This document shows positions 1 to 7,043 of a stretch of DNA of 7,268 nucleotides, one piece after another (positions within the stretch are counted from its first letter, which is position 1; every line of letters starts with the position of its first letter). The notes under the pieces were generated by a model. The model saw only the letters and a program-made list of their open reading frames with translations. It ran no database searches and was not told where the DNA came from. Position numbers and translations under genes: made by a program. This stretch comes from MWEH01 sp964392385 (GTDB lineage: Bacteria; Bacillota; Clostridia; Christensenellales; DTU072), in assembly GCA_964392385.1 (NCBI GenBank), contig CAYMPR010000043.1:1-7268 (forward strand). Direction: 5' to 3'.

Positions 1-1
1 G

Positions 2-370
2 GCATCCGAAGAAGACCTCCGGATGGTCTCAAACAAACCATTTGAAGAAATAATCCAGTCTTTTTTTGCTTTTTCGGAAACTTTGAGTGTTGTCATTTTG
101 ACAAAAGGAGAAAAAGGTAGCGAGCTATATACCAGAGATGGCAAAGTCTTTTATTCCAGAAAATATGACACACCTGTTGTCGATACAACAGGGGCAGGCG
201 ATTGCCTTTTTGCCACCGCTGTGTTACTTCTTTCTAAACACATATATAATTATCAAGAAATAATTGATATTTCCACCGCTGCTTCTGCGCTCCAGATGCA
301 AGAACTTGGTAGCATTGCAGGGATCCCTTCGTTAAAACAATTAGATGATTTTTTAGAAAAATACGTGTAA
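2..370 (+). CDS. PfkB-family (ribokinase-like) kinase, C-terminal part, cut by the left window edge
   Basis: This is the last 122 residues of a phosphotransferase that uses ATP to phosphorylate a sugar, nucleoside or similar hydroxyl compound in the cytoplasm. The frame is open from base 2, so the ATG at 23 is internal, not the start. The PfkB signature DTTGAGD is at visible residues 61-67; its last Asp is the catalytic base and the GAGD turn forms the anion hole. Before it, VILTKGEKGSELY fits the ATP-binding strand and loop of the family. The tail (GIPSLKQLDDFL) closes as in many clostridial PfkB kinases. About 180 N-terminal residues, including the substrate lid, are missing, so the substrate cannot be assigned. 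The ECF gene 101 bases downstream has its own promoter, so co-transcription is not required, but the pairing suggests transport plus phosphorylation of a salvaged compound (inference). Confidence 0.9.
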   Translation, partial: ASEEDLRMVSNKPFEEIIQSFFAFSETLSVVILTKGEKGSELYTRDGKVFYSRKYDTPVVDTTGAGDCLFATAVLLLSKHIYNYQEIIDISTAASALQMQELGSIAGIPSLKQLDDFLEKYV

Positions 371-406
371 AAATACTGTCGTTGCCTTGATCGCAACTCA
401 GAATGC

Positions 407-436
407 AACATATGTTTTATTGCACATTAAAATGTG
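407..436. promoter_or_regulatory. Two adjacent palindromes over the ECF promoter, candidate operators
   Basis: AACATATGTT (407-416) is a perfect 10-base palindrome over the -35 region. CACATT-AA-AATGTG (423-436) is a perfect 6-base inverted repeat with a 2-base centre that runs into the extended -10. The centres are 18 bases apart. Their placement over the promoter suggests repressor binding; no known regulator consensus is recognised, and short AT-rich palindromes also arise by chance. Confidence 0.35.
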
Positions 437-441
437 ATAAT
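413..441 (+). promoter_or_regulatory. Extended -10 promoter for the ECF-GtrA operon
   Basis: TG-T-GATAAT at 433-441 is an extended -10 element. A weak -35 (TGTTTT, 413-418) lies 17 bases upstream. Transcription would begin near 448, leaving a leader of about 24 bases, too short for a riboswitch. This also means the upstream in-frame ATG at 403 lies outside the transcript. Confidence 0.55.
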
Positions 442-459
442 ATAAGTTTATTCTTTTAT

Positions 460-463
460 AAGG
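460..463 (+). promoter_or_regulatory. Ribosome binding site that fixes the ECF start
   Basis: AAGG sits 8 bases before the ATG at 472. No comparable site precedes the in-frame ATGs at 403 or 412, which would also add a 23-residue polar/aromatic extension in front of the first membrane helix. Confidence 0.6.
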
Positions 464-471
464 TTTTTTCT

Positions 472-1026
472 ATGAAACGAATAAGATTGACATATTTAGT
501 TCTTACCGCACTTTTTGTGGCAATAGGTGTATTGCTTCCAATTGCTTTTCATTCAATCAATATGTTTGGAGCAATATTTTTACCGATGCACATCCCGGTC
601 ATACTGTGTGGTTTGATATGCGGTCCTTTGTTGGGGGTAGTTGCAGCAATAATGACACCCCTTCTAAGTTCGGTAATAACTGGTATGCCGGTGATTTATC
701 CGGTAGCTGTCGCCATGATTTTTGAACTGGCAACCTATGCTGTTGTTGCAGGTGTCATGTTTCGTTTATTAAAAAAACTCAATATCATCCTTGCTTTGTA
801 TATTTCGCTTGTTTGCGCGATGCTTTTGGGCAGGGGGGTACTTGGTGTGGTGTCATATATACTATACGGGGTTTTAGGGAATGGCTATACATTTTCTGCT
901 TTTATTGCATCTGCTTTCATAACTGCTTGGCCGGGAATTATAATTCAACTGGTGATAATACCATGGCTCTATATTTTCCTTAAAAAAGCAAAATTAATTA
1001 AAAATTATCAAGGGGGAAATCAATGA
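472..1026 (+). CDS. ECF transporter S component (substrate-binding membrane subunit)
   Basis: This is a 184-residue integral membrane protein that would capture a vitamin-like or other micronutrient substrate and work with the shared EcfA/EcfA'/EcfT energising module, which is not in the window. Six hydrophobic segments are visible, at about residues 7-27, 32-50, 53-72, 78-98, 105-130 and 155-175. Family-like features are LPMHIPVILCG (37-47), the TPLLSSVITGMP loop (62-73) and a helix with FELATY (84-89). Length and layout fit the ECF S-component family (Pfam ECF_trnsprt type). The start at 472 is chosen over 403 because it has a ribosome binding site and the promoter overlaps the longer version. 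The stop overlaps the next start as ATGA, indicating translational coupling. The substrate is unknown; the upstream PfkB kinase hints at a compound that is phosphorylated after uptake, but this is inference. Confidence 0.85.
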   Translation: MKRIRLTYLVLTALFVAIGVLLPIAFHSINMFGAIFLPMHIPVILCGLICGPLLGVVAAIMTPLLSSVITGMPVIYPVAVAMIFELATYAVVAGVMFRLLKKLNIILALYISLVCAMLLGRGVLGVVSYILYGVLGNGYTFSAFIASAFITAWPGIIIQLVIIPWLYIFLKKAKLIKNYQGGNQ

Positions 1027-1556
1027 TAAAAAGAATAAAAGATTTTTTTAGCAAGAACCCGTCTTTGTGGGAATTTGTAAAATACACTATTTTTTCATTA
1101 CTAGCAGGCTGGACTGAACTGCTGATTTTCATGTTGCTAAATTATGTTCTGCCAAAAAATGGTATTAATAAAGAGATAAGTTGGTTTATTTTCGTTTACC
1201 CTACCGAGGCAGGAGGATTAGGGGCGTTGATTGCTTTTGTGATTTCTTCTGTCATAGGACAAGCGTTGAAATTTATTACTAACTTCAAAAAGACATTCAA
1301 GTCTACCAACAATATTCTGCTAAGCGCAATAGGTTTTGCTGTTATGGCAGTAATCATTGTAGTAGGACTTAACCTTTATGTTGGGGGCCTTCTTAATACC
1401 GCACTGTGCAAGGTCATCCCGAATGCTGATTTAGCTGGAACTATAGCAAAAGCAGTTTGCCAAATGGCAGGGTTCTTATTGGCCTTCCCAGTAAATAAGT
1501 TTATTTTAATGAGAAACAAGCCGGCGGATAAAGAACAAACGCAACCCAATCCTTAA
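1023..1556 (+). CDS. GtrA-like four-helix membrane protein
   Basis: This is a 177-residue membrane protein resembling the GtrA/DPMS family, whose members flip or help handle polyprenyl-linked sugars during cell-envelope glycosylation; many clostridial members are uncharacterised. Four hydrophobic segments lie at about residues 17-41, 64-86, 99-124 and 137-162. The NFKKTF stretch (87-92) after helix 2 and FPVNKFILM (155-163) at the end of helix 4 match the positions where GtrA proteins carry their basic/aromatic loop motifs. The C-terminal tail is short and polar. AAGGGGG at 1010-1016, 6 bases before the ATG, is a strong ribosome binding site lying inside the ECF gene. No glycosyltransferase is adjacent, so a classical GtrA-GtrB role is not supported; coupling to an ECF subunit suggests an accessory role in the same process (inference). 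Confidence 0.75.
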   Translation: MIKRIKDFFSKNPSLWEFVKYTIFSLLAGWTELLIFMLLNYVLPKNGINKEISWFIFVYPTEAGGLGALIAFVISSVIGQALKFITNFKKTFKSTNNILLSAIGFAVMAVIIVVGLNLYVGGLLNTALCKVIPNADLAGTIAKAVCQMAGFLLAFPVNKFILMRNKPADKEQTQPNP

Positions 1557-1607
1557 CGGTATAAAAATAATTCTGGAAAATCATTTATTGCTGGTTTTGA
1601 GAATAAA

Positions 1608-1696
1608 AACAAACTAAATATATACACAATTGGAGCGAGTTTATTCGCTCCTTTTTCGTGTGGATTGGTGGTAGGCAATAAGGATACTCGTAAGAT
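1608..1696. repeat. Dispersed repeat, copy 1
   Basis: Bases 1646-1696 match 7218-7268 at 48 of 51 positions in the same orientation. The match continues without gaps to 1608 at 32 of the 44 positions 1608-1651. Differences between 1628 and 1696 fall mostly (7 of 10) in one codon phase on the minus strand, suggesting the repeat is or was protein coding. Downstream homology past 1696 cannot be tested because copy 2 reaches the window edge. Confidence 0.85.
1632..1656 (+). terminator. Rho-independent terminator of the ECF-GtrA operon
   Basis: A perfect 7-base stem GGAGCGA / TCGCTCC with a 6-base loop is followed directly by TTTTT. It lies 75 bases after the GtrA-like stop codon. It is embedded in the repeat at 1608-1696, whose second copy has a weaker hairpin. 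Confidence 0.75.
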
Positions 1697-1988
1697 ATGA
1701 AAAATACCTTGATTTTCTCCAGATAATGCAATAAAAATGCAGTTGATGGAGCAAATATGGTAAAAACTACAAAAATGATTTTATATGAACCGATAGAATA
1801 TAGAAATTCTGATAGTCCAATAGCAACAACAAACTCATCCACATTTGAGTTGAATTAGTAAAATGTAGAATTAATCCCAATAGAAAGTACTTGATAGTTG
1901 GATAAATATTATAGCGGAATTAGTCCAAGGGAGGGTCTTTAAGCCATAAAATTTATAAAAATACTCGGTTAATACATGAAAAATAAAA
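1697..1988. other. AT-rich intergenic stretch without a convincing gene
   Basis: The gap between the repeat and the lipoprotein promoter holds no RNA gene, further repeat or terminator that I can see. A 33-codon plus-strand frame at 1757-1858 has GGAG five bases before its ATG, but its product is polar and unrecognisable, so it is not annotated as a gene. Confidence 0.5.
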
Positions 1989-2017
1989 TGGATTTTTTGA
2001 TTATGTTTTGGTATAAT
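1989..2017 (+). promoter_or_regulatory. Extended -10 promoter for the lipoprotein gene
   Basis: A perfect TATAAT (2012-2017) is preceded by TGG, giving an extended -10. The -35 (TGGATT, 1989-1994) is weak at 17-base spacing. The expected start near 2024 leaves a leader of about 28 bases with AAGGGG at 2039-2044. Confidence 0.65.
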
Positions 2018-2051
2018 AACAAAGGTATTTTTTGGGGTAAGGGGTATATTT

Positions 2052-5000
2052 ATGGGACGATGGAAAATTCTTTTTTTATTAGTAATTATTGTGATGCTTG
2101 TTTCAATTATTTTTTGCGCTTGCGGTCCAGATAATGGCTCTCTAGAATTGGAAAATATTGATATTGAAGCGATTGATGTAGAGAATATACCAGTAGGAAC
2201 ATATGATGTTCCATACACCATTGAAAACATTAACGAGTATGTAAGCGAATTTGGCTTGACAGTTTTTGTCTCAGTAGTTGATGCCGATGAAAACAATATA
2301 GATGTTTCGGGGGACACTTTCACGGTAGAAGCAGGGGAGGTTTATACCGTTAATATTGTTATTATGCAAGGCGATGTAGTTGTCAAAAGCAAAACCATAA
2401 CTGTTAAAGCAGTTGAGGCAAGTTTAGCGCTTGGGGCACCCGAAAATCTTGAGATATATGATTTGGATTATATATTATTCGACTCAGTAGATAACGCTAC
2501 TTCCTATGACCTGGATATAAATGGCACTATTGTGAACATTACTAATAATATTTACGATATTAGTGCGCTATATGCCACCCCCGACGAATATACCGTAAAA
2601 GTTAAGGCAAAGGGAAATGGATATCTAGATTCTCCCTTTTCAGAACTTAGTTTTAGTACTGTAATAGAAAGCATTTCTCTTGTTGCTACTCCGCTTTCTT
2701 CCTATGTTGAGGGTGATTACGTAAATTATGATACCGTCATAATCCAAGCAAATTTTGAAGACCAACGTAACAGAGTAATACCTTTATCGAGTTGCATATT
2801 TTCCATACCACAAGGTGTTGCTCTTAGTCCTGAAGACACACTTATGGAAATAACACATCCTTCAAGCGGAAAAAGTATAAGTTATGCGATAAATGTTACT
2901 CCGTTAAACGATGCAATCTGGATAGTTACTTTTAACGGAGATGGCGGAACGAGAACAGGCGGAGGGGCCGAGATTCAAAGCATTAGTCATAACGATAGCG
3001 CAGAAGCACCAATATATACAAAAAAAGATTTTATTTTCTTAGGCTGGGATAGCGATTTTTCCGAGATTAAAGGAAATACAACAGTAACTGCGCAGTGGCT
3101 GAACACGACAATTGGCACAAATGGATTAGATTATATGGCAAGTTATGATAATCAATCATATAGTGTAGTGGGATATTGGGGAAGCTCGGAAATGGTCGTC
3201 ATACCCCTAACGTATAATGGCTTTCCCGTAAGACATATAGGCAATAATGCATTTCTTAACAACAAAACAATAAAATCGATATATATCCCTTCAAGTGTAC
3301 GCACTTTCGGTATTATGCCTTTCGTTGGTTGCACTGGGTTAAACGCATTCTATGTGAGCGATGACAGCGAATTTTTTAGTGTGACAGATGGAGTTCTATA
3401 CAATAAGGTTGGAGATGAATTGCTACAATGTCCAGAGGGAAAAGAAGGAATTCTCAACATTCCTGACGGAGTAACGACCATAAGTTATAACGCAATGGCA
3501 AGTTGCATCAATCTTACAGATATAATAATTCCGGATTCGGTTTATGACATTTCCGATAGAGCTTTTTATAATACGGAGTGGTTGTCTAGTAAGCCGGATG
3601 GTGTTGTATATGCGGGCAAAGTTGTTTATTCCTACAAAGGAAATATGCCTCCTAATACAACCTTAGTTCTCAACTCCGATACACTAGGTATTGCCGGTTC
3701 GGCATTTGAGTCCCAGGAGAATTTGAATAGAGTTACTCTTGAGAATGGAACCCTTAAGGTTATAGGAAGTAACGCTTTCTATGGATGTGATAACCTTACT
3801 GATATTCTTATCCCAGATACTGTTATTAAAGTAGGCTCGGGCGCATTTCAGTATTGTACAAAACTTGAGAATATCTATATTCCCAGTACACTTATTAATA
3901 TTGGAGGAAACGCGTTCAAAAATACTCTTTGGTATTCAAATCAGGGTGACGGGGTGGTTTACGCTGGCAAAGTTGCAATTGCAGTTAAGGGCGCTATGCC
4001 CGCAAGTATTGTGCTAGAAGAAGGAACCTTAGCAATAGGTGAAAGTGCATTCAGTCTTATCGATGGCAACAACGATCTAGTTAATATACATATTCCAAAT
4101 TCAGTTATTAGTTTAGGGTCTATGGCATTTAATGGATGTCAGGCTCTTACTAAGGTATTTATACCTTTAAGCGTTATCAATATAGGAAGCTTTGCTTTCA
4201 ATTATACACAATTGGAAATTTATGCAGAAGCTGAGGAAGAGCAAATTGGCTGGGCGCTTAACTGGAATCCCGATCCTAGACCCGTTATATATAACGCGAT
4301 GACGCAGGCAAAGTTGTATTATTTTGAAACGGATGGTGGAAGCTCAGTAGATCCGATAAATGCAGTATTTTTAACCAAGTTTCCGACCTCTGAAAAGGAA
4401 GGGTATAACCTACACTCTTGGTATGACAGTGCTGAACTATCTGGAGAGCCGGTTAGTTTGCCTTATTACACAAAAACCGAATCTACATTATATGCTGAGT
4501 GGTATATAAAAGTATATAAAGTAGAATTCCTGCTACCAACGGGCTGGACTCATACTGGTGGAGGTTCGCTATTACAGAATATTGCTCACGGTAGCAATGC
4601 AACCGCGCCTATTGTTAACTCTGGAGACTATACATTTGTCTCGTGGTACAAGGATTTTTCTGGAGTGAAAGAAGACCTGGCTATAGCCCCAGTAAGGGCG
4701 AAACTTCAACTGAGCGATGACACATGGGCAAGATATACAACCCTTCTACCTGATGTTGTTGGTGCGGATCTTGAGATTGACTATGCGGATGGCAAAGGAT
4801 TTACTCCTTTTGTAAGAGGTTCATATAGGAATATATATAGCAACTGCACGATACGTGCAAGAGCATCCTTTAATGGCGGAGATTACGTGAATCTACCAGA
4901 TTTTGTCATAGATAATATTGATACTTCTAGACCTTCAACCCCATACATAGATTATTGGTACAATGAAAACATGGAAGATAGTTTAATCTTGACACTCTTC

Positions 5001-5864
5001 GGAGGAAATGCGAACGGAGCAAGCAATGTAACTCATAGTTATAGGCTTAATGGAGGAGATTGGGTATCTTTTACCGAAGACTTTAAAGACATTGTTGTAG
5101 ATAATAATGTATTTATAGAATTTAAGACGGTTAATGAGGCTGAGACTTCATCTACAGTTGTCCGTAAGACAATAAAAATTGAAAAAGTCATTTATGAAGA
5201 TAACCAAGGTTATCCTATCGAGAGATATGTTATTAACGAATACGAGTTGTTCCCTAATGATGAGTCTGTTAAGACTACAGCGCTCAAAGGTGGATATGAT
5301 GATGTAAGTGATAGATACTTCGATTTCTACGAATATCCAAGAGGTGATAGTTACATAGGTTGTGGCGTAAAAGCGGCACAAATATTTGTGAGATGGTTCG
5401 GAATTGCTCTACCTCAGTCGATTGTTGCAGAAGAATACGTTGAGACAACAAATGTTGGGTGGCTGGACTCGTGGATATTCACTACTCCTGCACAATTAGA
5501 GGATGGTGTACAGGATATTCTGGATGATTCAGATTATGATCTTAGTTTAGTAAGAAGAAGCATTAACTCTACAGCTGGCGCAGTAACTTGGATTGAAAAT
5601 CAACTTGCGGCAGGATATCCTGTGATTATTCTTGCAAACGATGGTGACCATTGGCAGGTAATAACCGAAGCAATAGTGAGTCGAGACAGACACGGCGATA
5701 TTGAATATGCAATTTTCTTAACCCACGATAATGGCGGAAAGGAGTGGCGGACTTGGGGAAACATTGATTATTTCTTTGAGGATAATTGGTCTGCGGAGCT
5801 TGCACGTTTTATAGGGTACTCTTCATACAGAGATTGCATGATATCTGTTGATATGGGTGAGTAG
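2052..5864 (+). CDS. Surface lipoprotein: Ig-like, InlB B-repeats, BspA-type LRR and C39-like cysteine peptidase domain
   Basis: This 1270-residue protein should be exported and lipid-anchored: a basic start and hydrophobic core (5-21) end in a lipobox-like FCAC with the modified Cys at 24. Next come Ig-like segments (about 30-120), an Fn3-like module (about 128-205), another Ig-like module (206-285), and an InlB B-repeat (289-349, ending in VTAQW). The BspA-type LRR (LRR_5) block spans about 352-748, with repeated IGxxAF motifs at 396, 571, 617, 662 and 711 and two units carrying DGVVYAGKV (516-524, 634-642). Two more InlB-like repeats (754-817, 821-885) and Ig-like modules (to about 1045) precede a C-terminal papain-fold domain of the C39-like type: GCG with Cys1104, DHW with His1200, and THDN (Asp1226 or Asn1227) as third member. 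There is no LPXTG anchor. Role is inferred as adhesion or recognition plus proteolysis; the peptidase could be inactive or self-processing. AAGGGG lies 7 bases before the ATG. Confidence 0.85.
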   Translation: MGRWKILFLLVIIVMLVSIIFCACGPDNGSLELENIDIEAIDVENIPVGTYDVPYTIENINEYVSEFGLTVFVSVVDADENNIDVSGDTFTVEAGEVYTVNIVIMQGDVVVKSKTITVKAVEASLALGAPENLEIYDLDYILFDSVDNATSYDLDINGTIVNITNNIYDISALYATPDEYTVKVKAKGNGYLDSPFSELSFSTVIESISLVATPLSSYVEGDYVNYDTVIIQANFEDQRNRVIPLSSCIFSIPQGVALSPEDTLMEITHPSSGKSISYAINVTPLNDAIWIVTFNGDGGTRTGGGAEIQSISHNDSAEAPIYTKKDFIFLGWDSDFSEIKGNTTVTAQWLNTTIGTNGLDYMASYDNQSYSVVGYWGSSEMVVIPLTYNGFPVRHIGNNAFLNNKTIKSIYIPSSVRTFGIMPFVGCTGLNAFYVSDDSEFFSVTDGVLYNKVGDELLQCPEGKEGILNIPDGVTTISYNAMASCINLTDIIIPDSVYDISDRAFYNTEWLSSKPDGVVYAGKVVYSYKGNMPPNTTLVLNSDTLGIAGSAFESQENLNRVTLENGTLKVIGSNAFYGCDNLTDILIPDTVIKVGSGAFQYCTKLENIYIPSTLINIGGNAFKNTLWYSNQGDGVVYAGKVAIAVKGAMPASIVLEEGTLAIGESAFSLIDGNNDLVNIHIPNSVISLGSMAFNGCQALTKVFIPLSVINIGSFAFNYTQLEIYAEAEEEQIGWALNWNPDPRPVIYNAMTQAKLYYFETDGGSSVDPINAVFLTKFPTSEKEGYNLHSWYDSAELSGEPVSLPYYTKTESTLYAEWYIKVYKVEFLLPTGWTHTGGGSLLQNIAHGSNATAPIVNSGDYTFVSWYKDFSGVKEDLAIAPVRAKLQLSDDTWARYTTLLPDVVGADLEIDYADGKGFTPFVRGSYRNIYSNCTIRARASFNGGDYVNLPDFVIDNIDTSRPSTPYIDYWYNENMEDSLILTLFGGNANGASNVTHSYRLNGGDWVSFTEDFKDIVVDNNVFIEFKTVNEAETSSTVVRKTIKIEKVIYEDNQGYPIERYVINEYELFPNDESVKTTALKGGYDDVSDRYFDFYEYPRGDSYIGCGVKAAQIFVRWFGIALPQSIVAEEYVETTNVGWLDSWIFTTPAQLEDGVQDILDDSDYDLSLVRRSINSTAGAVTWIENQLAAGYPVIILANDGDHWQVITEAIVSRDRHGDIEYAIFLTHDNGGKEWRTWGNIDYFFEDNWSAELARFIGYSSYRDCMISVDMGE

Positions 5865-5987
5865 TATCTTTATAAAAAAGATGGCAAAGTAATTCATTAT
5901 GAGAAACTGATTTTGGGGTAAATAATCGCATCAGTGGCGAGAAGAGCTGAAGTTATAAATATTAAAGGAATCCAGATTGTAATAAAG

Positions 5988-6016
5988 ACACTAAGAATTA
6001 CGGGCACTGTTATACT
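5988..6016 (+). promoter_or_regulatory. Extended -10 promoter for the GH130 gene
   Basis: TG-T-TATACT at 6008-6016 is an extended -10. The -35 position at 17-base spacing (ACACTA) is poor; GACA at 5987-5990 is closer to consensus but 20 bases away. The start near 6023 would leave a leader of about 17 bases. Confidence 0.5.
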
Positions 6017-6039
6017 ATGTCTTATAAAAAGGAGATAAT

Positions 6040-6999
6040 ATGAGCAATTTAGTTACCCGTTATCCGTTTAATCCTATTTTAACGGCAAAAGATGTTCCAT
6101 ATCCTGCCACTCTTGTGTTTAATGCCGGAGTAATTAAATATAAAGATTTGTATTATATGTTGTTCAGAAATGATTATCAATTATCTCCACTAAGCAGGAC
6201 ATTGTTTGGAACAAGTTTAGGTTTAGCAATTAGCAGCGATGGAATAAAGTGGGAAGTAAAAAAAGATAAAGTTACAATAACAAACGATCAATCGATAAAG
6301 AGAATATATGACCCCAGACTTCAAGTAATTGAAGATTCTATCTATGTATGTTTTGCCGCAGATACAGCTCACGGCATAAGAGGCGGTATTGCAAAGACCA
6401 TTGATTTTATTAATTTTGAAGTATTAAGTCTGAGTACTCCGGATAATAGAAATATGGTACTTTTTCCGGAGAAAATCCACGGTAAATATGTTAGGCTGGA
6501 AAGACCTTTTCCGGTATACTCCAGAGGTGGCAGAGACAGATTTGATATATGGTATTCTGATTCACCCGATATGAAATATTGGGGTAATTCACAGCTTGTT
6601 CTAGGGGTGGAGGATGTTCCCTTTTCAAATAATAAAATCGGACCCGCTGCTCCCCCAATTAAGACTGATAAAGGTTGGCTGACAACTTTTCACGGCGTAT
6701 ACTTAAACAAATTACGCAGAAAGAATGGCTGGGAGCACAAATGGCAGAAAATTTATTATGCGGGAATTATGCTGCTAGATCTAAATGACCCTAGCAAAGT
6801 AATTGGAATGTCAAGAAAGCCCTTATTATCTCCCGAGGCAGATTATGAAAAAAAAGGATTTCGTAATGATGTAATTTTTCCTTGCGGAATGATTTTAGAA
6901 TCCGATAAAACAGTAAAGATTTATTACGGGGCAGCTGATACCGTTGTATCTTTAATGACTGCAAATTTAGATGATTTAATCAAGTTGTGTGTAAATTAA
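6040..6999 (+). CDS. GH130 family beta-mannoside phosphorylase (or related glycosidase)
   Basis: This 319-residue five-bladed beta-propeller enzyme should cleave beta-linked mannosides, in most of the family by phosphate to give mannose 1-phosphate. Family marks in order: NPIL (11-14), DVP (18-20), FNAG (27-30), SSDG (65-68), YDPR (90-93) with Asp91 as the expected general acid, VLFPEKI (140-146), ERP (154-156), SDSPDMKYWG (173-182), KIG (199-201), PPI..D.GWL (205-214), HGVY (218-221), YEKKG..NDVIFP (269-281) and YYGAADT (295-301). Arg137, Arg155, Lys199 and His218 keep the spacing that I recall for the phosphate-binding residues of a characterised gut mannoside phosphorylase, which favours phosphorolysis over hydrolysis. 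There is no signal peptide, so it acts in the cytoplasm on imported oligosaccharides. AAGGAG lies 5 bases before the ATG. No transporter or epimerase partner lies in the window, so the exact substrate is open. Confidence 0.93.
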   Translation: MSNLVTRYPFNPILTAKDVPYPATLVFNAGVIKYKDLYYMLFRNDYQLSPLSRTLFGTSLGLAISSDGIKWEVKKDKVTITNDQSIKRIYDPRLQVIEDSIYVCFAADTAHGIRGGIAKTIDFINFEVLSLSTPDNRNMVLFPEKIHGKYVRLERPFPVYSRGGRDRFDIWYSDSPDMKYWGNSQLVLGVEDVPFSNNKIGPAAPPIKTDKGWLTTFHGVYLNKLRRKNGWEHKWQKIYYAGIMLLDLNDPSKVIGMSRKPLLSPEADYEKKGFRNDVIFPCGMILESDKTVKIYYGAADTVVSLMTANLDDLIKLCVN

Positions 7000-7043
7000 C
7001 TTAAAGTCATACTGCTTAAATAAAATGGTCGGTATGTGTCAAT

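Larger units (their letters stand above)
1553..1780 (-). pseudogene. Minus-strand open frame carrying repeat copy 1, probable gene remnant
   Basis: The frame is open for 75 codons between a TAA at 1781-1783 and its own TAA at 1553-1555, which overlaps the end of the GtrA-like gene convergently. It contains no ATG and no ribosome binding site in front of a plausible start. It encodes LLPTTNPHEKGA followed by LAPIV, which recurs in the minus-strand frame at the right edge of the window. Four successive codons of LAPIV differ between the copies only by silent third-base changes, the pattern left by selection on protein. After LAPIV the two peptides diverge. I do not recognise the family. The lack of a start and the in-frame upstream stop suggest a fragment; alternatively it is a noncoding repeat derived from a coding one. 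Confidence 0.3.

Noticed and set aside
381..397. GTTGC/GCAAC hairpin after the kinase gene as a terminator
   Set aside because: The stem is only 5 pairs and no T-run follows it.
403..471. Longer start of the ECF gene at the ATG at 403
   Set aside because: The promoter and its predicted transcription start (near 448) lie inside this stretch, it has no ribosome binding site, and the added residues precede a normal first membrane helix.
1585..1842. 85-codon minus-strand frame across repeat copy 1
   Set aside because: It is in a different frame from the one supported by the silent-change pattern between the repeat copies, and its product is unrecognised.
1757..1858. 33-codon plus-strand frame with GGAG five bases before its ATG
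   Set aside because: It is short, with a polar, low-complexity product, no recognisable family and no promoter; a chance match to a ribosome binding site is likely.
1976..2131. Plus-strand frame starting before and overlapping the lipoprotein start
   Set aside because: It is out of frame with the lipoprotein, spans its promoter and ribosome binding site, and lacks its own.
1871..2323. 150-codon minus-strand frame
   Set aside because: It runs antisense through the promoter, signal peptide and first domain of the lipoprotein gene and resembles no known family; it is a shadow of AT-rich sequence.
3152..5381. Minus-strand frames of 60 and 77 codons inside the lipoprotein gene
   Set aside because: They are antisense shadows of a well-supported long coding region.
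5866..5884. ATCTTT/AAAGAT hairpin after the lipoprotein gene as a terminator
   Set aside because: The stem is AT-only and no T-run follows on either strand, so no terminator can be claimed for this gene.
5934..6038. GTG-initiated frame ending just before the GH130 start
   Set aside because: It has no ribosome binding site and covers the GH130 promoter; it is best explained as chance openness.
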